Shown: positions 1 through 4,916 of the stretch, one piece after another
How positions within the stretch are numbered: position 1 is the first letter of the stretch
Layout of the letters: every line of letters starts with the position of its first letter
Assembly (NCBI GenBank): GCA_002305955.1
Contig: DBRH01000034.1
Coordinates: 20,646 to 29,363, forward strand
Source of the DNA: Kosmotogaceae bacterium UBA1373
GTDB lineage: Bacteria > Thermotogota > Thermotogae > Petrotogales > Kosmotogaceae
DNA: 8,718 nt
Direction of reading: 5' to 3'
Notes under the pieces: generated by a model
Database searches by the model: none
The model's input: only the letters and a program-made list of their open reading frames with translations
What the model was told of the DNA's origin: nothing
Translations under genes and position numbers: made by a program

Positions 1-150
1 TACAAATCCGAAAGATCTCACAACAGCACCGGAAGCGGAATGGGACTCGCCATCGCCAGAGAGCTGGTGGGAACCATGAAAGGGGAGATAAATCTCGTAA
101 GCGAGCCAGACAAAGGTAGCACCTTTGAGATAAAACTAAGAGCCGGGTAG
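1..150 (+). CDS. Sensor histidine kinase, C-terminal end of the ATPase domain (5' truncated by window)
   Basis: The reading frame is open from base 1 and ends at TAG 148-150, giving 49 residues. They contain the end of a HATPase_c domain: a partial F-box (YKSERSHN, residues 1-8), the G2 ATP-lid motif GSGMGLAIA (17-25), and the last strand signature with GSTFEIKL (about 39-46), followed almost at once by the stop. This is the normal C-terminal end of a two-component sensor kinase, which autophosphorylates a histidine from ATP and passes the phosphate to a response regulator. The sensor, HAMP and dimerisation parts lie outside the window, so the stimulus is unknown. The protein ends directly after the ATPase fold, so there is no attached receiver or Hpt domain. 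Confidence 0.88.
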   Translation, partial: YKSERSHNSTGSGMGLAIARELVGTMKGEINLVSEPDKGSTFEIKLRAG

Positions 151-241
151 AGGCGAGATGCAAGAAGAGCATTAGAAGCCGTCCTTCGAAAGAGCGGTTG
201 TTTCGACGTCACGCGTCCAGATTCTTGGTAAAAACCGTATT

Positions 242-276
242 CACCACCCGCTAACCACTATGCACCACCCACCACC
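242..276. repeat. C-rich direct repeat (CACCACCC twice, plus CCACCACC)
   Basis: CACCACCC occurs at 242-249 and again at 263-270, exactly 21 bases apart, and the second copy runs on into another CACC unit up to 276. On the - strand this gives four closely spaced GG runs (within 263-276), which could form a two-tier G-quadruplex. The spacing of about two helical turns could also suit a DNA-binding protein. No function is established; the tract is simply the clearest repeated pattern in this gap. Confidence 0.4.
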
Positions 277-409
277 GCTCTGGATACAGGTTTTAAGTCC
301 TCCCCTCGCTTCTTTCGAAATGCATAAGTTGAGCTGTTGGGAATATTTTTTTAGAAATTTATGTTAATTATAATTGTTTGTTGATAATAATGTCGTATTA
401 GACTCAATA

Positions 410-440
410 TTGCATTGTTCAACAATCACTGTGGTAGAAT
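410..440 (+). promoter_or_regulatory. Predicted promoter of the HD-GYP gene (extended -10)
   Basis: TAGAAT at 435-440 is preceded by TG at 432-433, making an extended -10 element (TGGTAGAAT). A weak -35 candidate, TTGCAT, lies at 410-415 with a long 19-base spacer, so the extended -10 probably does most of the work. Transcription would start near 447, leaving a leader of about 40 bases before the ATG at 486. The position in an AT-rich stretch just before a gene supports the call. Confidence 0.5.
414..426. promoter_or_regulatory. Perfect 13-base palindrome in the promoter spacer, candidate operator
   Basis: ATTGTT-C-AACAAT is a perfect inverted repeat with a one-base centre. It sits just upstream of the extended -10 at 432-440 and overlaps the candidate -35 at 410-415. 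A protein bound here would cover the RNA polymerase site, as expected for a repressor operator. The binding protein is unknown and the role is inferred from symmetry and position only. Confidence 0.4.
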
Positions 441-485
441 TCACTTAAAAGCATTCTTATTATTTCAAGGGGTTGATTTTAGAAT

Positions 486-1655
486 ATGAAACATGGACAG
501 TCTCATTCAACTGAAGTCGGCTCACACAGGGTTATTCTTTACAACGCTCCGTCTGAGATCGAAAGGGCTCTTGGCAGTTTCTGCTTCAACGGATACAGTC
601 AGGAGAAGAAACTGCTTTTCATTTATGACAGGCTAACTCTAGTTGATCTCCAGAGGGCGATAGAACCTTACGGGATGAATCTAGAAGAGTTACGCCGTTC
701 TGGCTGGATTGAAGTCGCCAGCGTGAGAGATACCTACTCGAGAGATGGTGTTCTAGATCTGGAAAGAATGGCGAAGGAGCTCGAAGAAAAAACACGAGAA
801 GCGCTTGACAGCGGATTCGAAGGACTCTGCGTGGCCGGAGAAGGCTCGTGGATCTTCGATGAAAGCTTTGATGCAGCCAAGATGGTCGAGTACGAATCGA
901 AGATGGACGAGTTTATCAGCGAAAATCCTCTCGATGCCTGTTGTATATACGATACATCAATCGTAAACAAAAGGATGCTTCTCCAGATTTCCAGCCTTCA
1001 CCCGTTCGCTTTCGATACCGACAGCTTCGTTCCAAACTACGATTATTTCAAAGACGCTTACAGGAATAATTGCGAGAGCGACGAATGTAGGCAATTATAC
1101 AGAGGAACGGCGACTATGGCTTTGGAGATGTTTAGAATCAGGGGATTTTATGCCGAAGATCATTGCGAAAACGTCTCGAGACTTGCCTCTGCAATAGCCA
1201 GAAAGATGAATGACAGTAGATTGGCCGGAGAACTGGAAACGGCCGGAAAGATTCACGATATCGGCATGATGTCTCTCTTTTCGGACATGATCGGCAAACC
1301 AGGAAAGCTCACCTGGTTCGAATCACAGCTTCTGCATGAACATCCTCTTGTGGGATATGAACTCGTAAAGAAAGTTCCCTTCCCGCGTACGATCGCCAGG
1401 GCTATACTGGAGCACCACGAAAGGCTCGACGGTTCGGGATATCCGCTGGGACTAAAGGGCGATGAGATAAGCATCGGAGGGAGAATTCTGGCCGTGGCCG
1501 AGGTCGTGTCGGCCATGAGCTTCTACAGAACTTACAGGGACGATTATGGAATAGAAGTCGCCTTGAATGAAATCGACGATAAAGCCGGTAGCTTTTACGA
1601 CAGCGATGTAGTGAAGACCTGTTTCAAGTGCTTCGAGGAAGGCTTTAAATTTTAG
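486..1655 (+). CDS. MEDS-domain HD-GYP phosphodiesterase-like signalling protein
   Basis: A 389-residue cytoplasmic protein with no signal peptide or membrane segment. Residues about 14-175 resemble the MEDS sensory domain (first described in DcmR): a His followed by an ILYN strand, then alternating strands and helices. Residues about 215-389 form an HD-GYP domain with H226, H257-D258, H286 (EHPLVGYE), H310-H311 and DGSGYP (315-320). HD-GYP proteins hydrolyse cyclic dinucleotides, usually c-di-GMP, at a two- or three-metal site. Two substitutions stand out: the Lys of the usual HDIGK motif is Met261, and the Asp of the usual AVAD motif is Glu339. Activity may therefore be altered, although the His/Asp core is intact. 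The ATG at 486 is the first possible start, since an in-frame TAG lies at 480-482. A GGGG-type ribosome site at 467-472 is rather far away (13 bases). The MEDS domain probably senses a small ligand; which one is unknown. Confidence 0.85.
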   Translation: MKHGQSHSTEVGSHRVILYNAPSEIERALGSFCFNGYSQEKKLLFIYDRLTLVDLQRAIEPYGMNLEELRRSGWIEVASVRDTYSRDGVLDLERMAKELEEKTREALDSGFEGLCVAGEGSWIFDESFDAAKMVEYESKMDEFISENPLDACCIYDTSIVNKRMLLQISSLHPFAFDTDSFVPNYDYFKDAYRNNCESDECRQLYRGTATMALEMFRIRGFYAEDHCENVSRLASAIARKMNDSRLAGELETAGKIHDIGMMSLFSDMIGKPGKLTWFESQLLHEHPLVGYELVKKVPFPRTIARAILEHHERLDGSGYPLGLKGDEISIGGRILAVAEVVSAMSFYRTYRDDYGIEVALNEIDDKAGSFYDSDVVKTCFKCFEEGFKF

Positions 1656-1751
1656 ATGTTTTAAACGGTGAACGACTCTTGATACTCTTTCGAAGGGCTG
1701 AACGGTTATTGGACCTCTGTTTAGTCGTAGATCGGTCTGTTGTTTCACTGG

Positions 1752-1765
1752 GAATTTCGAAATTC
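1752..1765. promoter_or_regulatory. Perfect 14-base palindrome just upstream of the ABM gene ribosome site
   Basis: GAATTTC-GAAATTC is a perfect inverted repeat ending two bases before the GGGGGTG ribosome binding site at 1768-1774. It could be a DNA operator, or a short RNA hairpin (5-bp stem, UCGA loop) next to the ribosome site. I see no good -35/-10 pair in the 125-base gap 1656-1780, so the small gene may be transcribed from the HD-GYP promoter. Confidence 0.4.
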
Positions 1766-1780
1766 TCGGGGGTGTTGGCG

Positions 1781-2098
1781 ATGATAGTAACGGTAGTGGA
1801 TATCTATGTCAAGAGCGAAAGAATCGATGAATTCATTGAAGCTACTACACTCAACCATAAGAGCTCCATTATGGAAGAGGGGAATCTCAGATTCGACTTC
1901 CTGCAGGACAGATCAAAACCGAATCACTTTCTTCTTTACGAAGCCTATGAATCGGAAGAGGCGGCTGCGGCCCACAAGAAGACCGATCATTATTTGAAAT
2001 GGAAAAACACTGTGGAGAGTTGGATGGAAAAGCCACGTACTGGAATCCAGACGAACGTCATCGAACCGTCCGGTATCGCTTCCTGGAAGCATCGATGA
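1781..2098 (+). CDS. Antibiotic biosynthesis monooxygenase (ABM) / LsrG-like small protein
   Basis: A 105-residue protein of the dimeric alpha+beta barrel ABM superfamily. It starts with the strand MIVTVVDIYVK, followed by a helix (about residues 13-23), NHKSS (25-29), the typical EEGNLRFDFLQ (32-42), a FLLYEAY strand (50-56) and a helix with AAAAHKKTDHYLKW (61-74). Relatives include LsrG (isomerase of the AI-2 breakdown product), YgiN-type quinol monooxygenases and many proteins of unknown role. No cofactor is expected in this family. The ATG at 1781 was chosen because GGGGGTG (1768-1774) lies 6 bases upstream and the family's first strand begins at this Met. The frame is open back to 1679, but the extra 34 residues have no family match and would span the palindrome. 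The next gene follows after 37 bases, suggesting co-transcription. The exact substrate cannot be told. Confidence 0.85.
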   Translation: MIVTVVDIYVKSERIDEFIEATTLNHKSSIMEEGNLRFDFLQDRSKPNHFLLYEAYESEEAAAAHKKTDHYLKWKNTVESWMEKPRTGIQTNVIEPSGIASWKHR

Positions 2099-2135
2099 AA
2101 GGCATATAGTAACTAAAAACGTGTGAGGTGCACAG

Positions 2136-3245
2136 ATGCTTTTAGAGCTTTTCAAAGAAAGAGTAGAGAAGGTAAGGTCTTTATTTGAAGAGAATGGGGC
2201 AGATGCTCTTCTGATAAGCAAGTGCAACAACTTCTCCTGGTTCACGTTCGGTGCGCGCAGCCACATAACACTCAACGCGACCGAAGGAGAGGCCTCTATT
2301 CTGGTGACGCGGGACGGTGTTTATCTGCTCATAAACAACATAGAGCTTCAAAGACTCAAAGACCTGGAGCTACCCGAAGAAATACAGCGGGAACTTGAAG
2401 TGGTAGAGTACGACTGGTTCGAACGTACCTCCGCCGAGAAAGAGGCGATCGACTCGATAGTGAAGGGAAGAATCATCTCCGACACCGGAAGATACGAGAC
2501 CGGCACTGTCGATCTGGTATCTCTCAGGAGCGTCTTGAGCGACTACGAAGTGGAAGTTTATTCGGATCTTGGAAGAGAATGCGACGAAATTTTCTCGGAT
2601 GTTGTTCCATCGTTCGTACCTGAGATGACCGAGCTCGAAGTTCAGGGAATCATTTACCGGGAAATGGCGAAGAGAGATATAGAGCCGGTGCTCACTCTGG
2701 CCTTTTCCGAGGAGAGTACCTTGACTTACAGACACAACTTATCGAGAAACACGAGGCTCGGAAGAAGAGGCTTCGTGAGTATTTGTGCCAGAAGACGCGG
2801 CCTGATCATCTCCTCTTCTCGCTCTTTCATGTTCGAAGAAGTCGAAGGAATCAGAGAGCAGCACAGGCGTAACTGCTACGTGGATTCGGTGGCGATCGCC
2901 TCTTCCAGACCCGGGAAAAAACTTTCCGATGTTTTCGAAAAGATAAAGGAGGCCTACGCCTCGCAGGGAGCTCCGGGAGAGTGGAGGTTCCATCACCAGG
3001 GAGGTCTTGCCGGCTACTCTCCAAGAGAAGTGGTGGCCGACCCATACACTTCCATTGTGCTGAAAAGCGGAAACTCCCTCGCCTGGAACCCGACGATCAG
3101 GGGTACCAAGTCGGAAGACACAGTCTTATTGCTGGACGGGCAAAATCGAATCGCCTCCTACCCCCGATCGAGCACATGGCCGGCCTTGACCTTCGAAATC
3201 GACGGCCAGACAGTCAGGAGACCGGATATCGTGCTTTTGAAATAG
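2136..3245 (+). CDS. M24-family (aminopeptidase P/creatinase fold) protein with degenerate metal site
   Basis: A 369-residue protein. The N-terminal part (about 1-145) looks like a creatinase/prolidase N-domain, and the C-terminal part (about 160-369) like the M24 'pita-bread' fold. Aligned by eye with M24 peptidases, RHNLSRNTRLGRRG (199-212) leads into a strand where the usual DxG...SD metal ligands should be, but the residues are ICARRRGLIISSSRS (216-230) with no Asp. HHQGG (286-290) occupies the active-site His region. The usual EPG is replaced by WNP (317-319), while the last GxxxED motif persists as GTKSED (323-328). At most one Glu and perhaps one His ligand remain, so ordinary two-metal peptidase activity is unlikely. 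It may be a binding protein or a different enzyme. GAGGTG at 2125-2130 sits 5 bases before the ATG. It probably forms an operon with the ABM gene, ended by the terminator at 3345-3368. Confidence 0.8.
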   Translation: MLLELFKERVEKVRSLFEENGADALLISKCNNFSWFTFGARSHITLNATEGEASILVTRDGVYLLINNIELQRLKDLELPEEIQRELEVVEYDWFERTSAEKEAIDSIVKGRIISDTGRYETGTVDLVSLRSVLSDYEVEVYSDLGRECDEIFSDVVPSFVPEMTELEVQGIIYREMAKRDIEPVLTLAFSEESTLTYRHNLSRNTRLGRRGFVSICARRRGLIISSSRSFMFEEVEGIREQHRRNCYVDSVAIASSRPGKKLSDVFEKIKEAYASQGAPGEWRFHHQGGLAGYSPREVVADPYTSIVLKSGNSLAWNPTIRGTKSEDTVLLLDGQNRIASYPRSSTWPALTFEIDGQTVRRPDIVLLK

Positions 3246-3344
3246 CTCCGATTCGAAAACATTTGTCAACTCGCATTATGGAACAAGACAGACGCACGGG
3301 TTAAAATATGCCTGGCAGAGTTTTCTAAGTTGAACGAACACAGG

Positions 3345-3368
3345 AGGGATCTCCAGAGATCCCTTTTT
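3345..3368 (+). terminator. Rho-independent terminator after the M24 gene
   Basis: AGGGATCT (3345-3352) pairs perfectly with AGATCCCT (3357-3364) across a CCAG loop, and five Ts (3364-3368) follow at once. This 8-bp stem with U-tract is a textbook intrinsic terminator. It lies 100 bases after the M24 stop and just before the smpB promoter, so it separates the two units. Confidence 0.88.
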
Positions 3369-3394
3369 GTTAATGCCGACAGATGTGATACAAT
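3367..3394 (+). promoter_or_regulatory. smpB promoter, overlapping the upstream terminator
   Basis: TTGTTA (3367-3372) and TACAAT (3389-3394) are separated by 16 bases, and TG at 3386-3387 makes an extended -10. The start point would be near 3401, giving a leader of about 25 bases to the GTG start at 3426. The first two Ts of the -35 are the last Ts of the terminator U-tract. Confidence 0.75.
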
Positions 3395-3425
3395 CTATTT
3401 CGCAAAGTCGAGTGGAGGGAGTCAC

Positions 3426-3869
3426 GTGAAGATCGTAGTAACTAACAAAAAGGCGAGGTTCCAGTACCATCTGCTGGACAGTTTTGAGGCCGGTATGGAA
3501 TTGATGGGAACGGAAGTGAAGTCTCTCAGACTTGGAGGGGCTTCGCTCGTGGACGCCTACTGTAAAATAGAGAACGGAGAGTTGTTTCTCATAGACTGTA
3601 ACATCAGCCAGTATTCTCACGGGAATCTCTGGAACCACGATCCCAGAAGAAAGAGAAGGTTGTTGATGCACAGGAAGGAGATACTGAGACTGGATCAGAA
3701 AACCAAAGAAAAGGGGCTCACCATAATTCCCACAAAGATCTATTTCAACGATAGCGGCAGGGCCAAGGTTGAAATAGCTATGGCCAGAGGAAAGAGGCTT
3801 TTCGATAAGCGAGAAGATGTAGCACGTAGAGATGTCGAGAGAAAATTGAGACAACAGGTCGATATTTGA
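3426..3869 (+). CDS. smpB: SsrA-binding protein SmpB
   Basis: A 147-residue SmpB. It binds tmRNA (SsrA) and brings it to ribosomes stalled on broken messages, so that the nascent chain is tagged for degradation and the ribosome is freed. Family hallmarks are all present: TNKKARFQYH (6-15), FEAGMELMGTEVKSLR (20-35), a NISQYSHGN strand (59-67), NHDP (70-73), RKRRLLMHRKEI (75-86), IPTKIYF (101-107), GRAKVEIAMARGKRLFDKRE (111-130) and a basic C-terminal tail that enters the mRNA channel. Length is normal. The GTG at 3426 is the start: GGAGGGA (3414-3420) lies 5 bases upstream and the protein begins where other SmpB proteins do. The frame is open back to 3330, but that extension would contain the terminator and promoter. 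The tmRNA gene is not in this window. Confidence 0.97.
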   Translation: MKIVVTNKKARFQYHLLDSFEAGMELMGTEVKSLRLGGASLVDAYCKIENGELFLIDCNISQYSHGNLWNHDPRRKRRLLMHRKEILRLDQKTKEKGLTIIPTKIYFNDSGRAKVEIAMARGKRLFDKREDVARRDVERKLRQQVDI

Positions 3870-3922
3870 AGATCGAGAGAGAGAAAGATTTTTCAGCACG
3901 CGACCAGGCTGCATCAACGGCT

Positions 3923-3950
3923 TTGAACGTCCATGTTGTTGTGGTATAAT
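3923..3950 (+). promoter_or_regulatory. Strong promoter for the exported-protein gene
   Basis: TTGAAC (3923-3928), a 16-base spacer and a consensus TATAAT (3945-3950) with TG at 3942-3943 (extended -10) give the best promoter in the window. Transcription would start near 3957, leaving a leader of about 56 bases. The strength fits an abundant envelope protein. Confidence 0.85.
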
Positions 3951-4012
3951 CAATCTGACTTATACTGCCAATAATGCCAAAAGCTTTGCAATAATTTAGG
4001 GGAGGTGTATTT

Positions 4013-4576
4013 ATGAAGAAAGTCGCTTTGGTAGCTCTGCTCCTTTCTGCGGTTATTATGGGTTTCTCTGCACCTAAAGCGCTTATCGGTGGAGCCTTCG
4101 GTATCAACGCCACCAATCCAATCTATCAACCCGAAAGATGGGGTGCCGGGGCTTTGGATCTGTCTCTTCAGCTTCCTTTCACTGAAAAGATAGGTACAAC
4201 GCTGAGTGCTCAGGCTGCTGTAAGATATCCAACTAACAAGATCGGTCTCTTGAATGCAGACATTTATTTCCAGATTTTCGAGATTTTCAATTTGAAGTTA
4301 AGGCTTCTCGTCAGTGTTGCCTCGGTAATGGATTCAAATTTCGGCGAACCGGGCTGGATGATCGGACCGCTCGATCTCGGTGCACCGCATCTGGCAATAG
4401 GTGGCGGCTTCCAGCTAATGGCGCCGGTTACTGAAAAGGTAACACTCAACGGTTACGCAAGGGGCTACAGGGTTTACAAATACGCAACGCGCCAGGAAGG
4501 AAACTTCCCCGGCGGAGACTACTGGCCTCTTCCAGAGTTTTTCTCTGTAGGTCTCGGCGTTCTTTATTCATTCTAG
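4013..4576 (+). CDS. Predicted exported beta-barrel-like outer-membrane protein, family not recognised
   Basis: A 187-residue protein with a clear signal peptide: MKK, a hydrophobic stretch to about residue 17 and a likely cleavage near residues 19-20 (GFS-A). The mature part is rich in Gly, Ala and aromatic residues, with alternating hydrophobic segments such as ALDLSLQLPF (47-56), TTLSAQAAVRY (62-72), ADIYFQIFEIFNLKLRLLVSV (82-102), LAIGGGFQLM (127-136) and VTLNGYARGYRVYKY (143-157). It ends in VGLGVLYSF, with an aromatic final residue as in many outer-membrane barrels. I therefore infer an outer-membrane or toga protein, though at this size it would be a small barrel of about eight strands. 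A strong ribosome site, AGGGGAGGTG (3998-4007), lies 5 bases before the ATG, and the promoter at 3923-3950 is near consensus, so it is probably well expressed. No specific function can be assigned. Confidence 0.75.
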   Translation: MKKVALVALLLSAVIMGFSAPKALIGGAFGINATNPIYQPERWGAGALDLSLQLPFTEKIGTTLSAQAAVRYPTNKIGLLNADIYFQIFEIFNLKLRLLVSVASVMDSNFGEPGWMIGPLDLGAPHLAIGGGFQLMAPVTEKVTLNGYARGYRVYKYATRQEGNFPGGDYWPLPEFFSVGLGVLYSF

Positions 4577-4579
4577 TCA

Positions 4580-4598
4580 GGAGCTAAAGAGCTTTTTT
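4580..4598 (+). terminator. Weak hairpin plus T-run between the exported-protein gene and the next ORF
   Basis: AGCT-AAAG-AGCT (4582-4593), extendable by two G-U pairs, is followed directly by a run of six Ts (4593-4598). The 4-6 bp stem is weak, so termination is probably partial. The last two Ts form part of the TTG start codon of the next gene, so this may act as an attenuator that keeps the second gene's expression low. Confidence 0.4.
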
Positions 4599-4914
4599 GA
4601 TTAAGAGATTTTGTTTTTTTCTGTTCCTTTCTTTTCTATGTGTGAGTTTAGCGGTAACGGGTTACGACAAATTCCTTCATTATTCTGTAAGTTATACCGC
4701 CTACGGTTTGTCGAGCTTTCTGCTCGGCGACGTGGGCGGTTTTCTTTTCACATCGGCCCTTGGAATAGGCAAGGAGGTCTGGGATTTCACCTCGCGCAGA
4801 GGGACGGCCGAGATCGAAGATCTAATCGCCGACTTCGCCGGAATTATAGCGGCATACCATCACATCCGAAGTCTAGACTTCAGGCCGTTTTTTATATTTC
4901 AGGTAGTGTTTTAA
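4597..4914 (+). CDS. YfiM/DUF2279-like small membrane-associated protein
   Basis: A 105-residue protein. The hydrophobic N-terminus MIKRFCFFLFLSFLCVSLAV (1-20) is a signal peptide or membrane anchor. The rest follows the YfiM/DUF2279 pattern: YDKFLHYSVS (23-32), a hydrophobic segment FLLGDVGGFLFTSAL (41-55), GIGKEVWD (56-63) and EIEDLIADFAGIIAAY (72-87). The conserved D24, K25, H28, K59, E60, D63, D75 and D79 are the residues shared with that family, whose biochemical role is unknown. Translation probably starts at TTG 4597, since this gives a complete signal peptide; AGGAG at 4580-4584 is 12 bases upstream. GTG at 4642 would remove the signal peptide and has no ribosome site. It is 20 bases downstream of the exported-protein gene, in the same operon. 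The stop codon lies 2 bases from the stop of the convergent dehydrogenase gene. Confidence 0.65.
   Translation: MIKRFCFFLFLSFLCVSLAVTGYDKFLHYSVSYTAYGLSSFLLGDVGGFLFTSALGIGKEVWDFTSRRGTAEIEDLIADFAGIIAAYHHIRSLDFRPFFIFQVVF
4866..4893 (+). terminator. Hairpin and T-run inside the 3' end of the YfiM-like gene
   Basis: GAAGTCTAGACTTC (4868-4881) is a perfect 14-base palindrome. CC at 4866-4867 can add two pairs to GG at 4883-4884 across a bulged A. After a short gap comes a run of six Ts (4888-4893). This looks like an intrinsic terminator for the + strand placed within the last codons of the gene, which fits the crowded convergent layout. The - strand has no T-run after the palindrome, so it would not end the opposing operon efficiently. 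Confidence 0.45.
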
Positions 4915-4916
4915 GT

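Larger units (their letters stand above)
151..485. other. 335-base intergenic region between kinase and HD-GYP gene
   Basis: I find no credible coding frame, tRNA or other RNA gene here. The first half (151-310) has ordinary base composition and holds a C-rich repeated tract at 242-276. The second half (about 320-470) is strongly AT-rich and holds the likely promoter of the HD-GYP gene with a perfect palindrome inside it. No convincing intrinsic terminator follows the kinase: there is a T-run at about 346-352, but no stable stem in front of it. Confidence 0.7.

Noticed and set aside
1679..1780. 34-residue N-terminal extension of the ABM-like protein
   Set aside because: It has no ribosome site and no family similarity, and it spans a perfect palindrome. 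The Met at 1781 begins the family's first strand behind a good ribosome site.
3330..3425. 32-residue N-terminal extension of SmpB starting at ATG-like codons near 3330
   Set aside because: The stretch contains a terminator hairpin and a good promoter. The GTG at 3426 has an ideal ribosome site and matches the normal SmpB start.
3276..3953. 225-codon open frame on the - strand
   Set aside because: It is antisense to smpB and its promoters; SmpB is unmistakable on the + strand.
3966..3987. Short repeat TGCCAA (3966 and 3975) and AAAGCTTT palindrome in the exported-protein leader
   Set aside because: These are too short and low in complexity to separate from chance, and there is no riboswitch-like structure in the 56-base leader.
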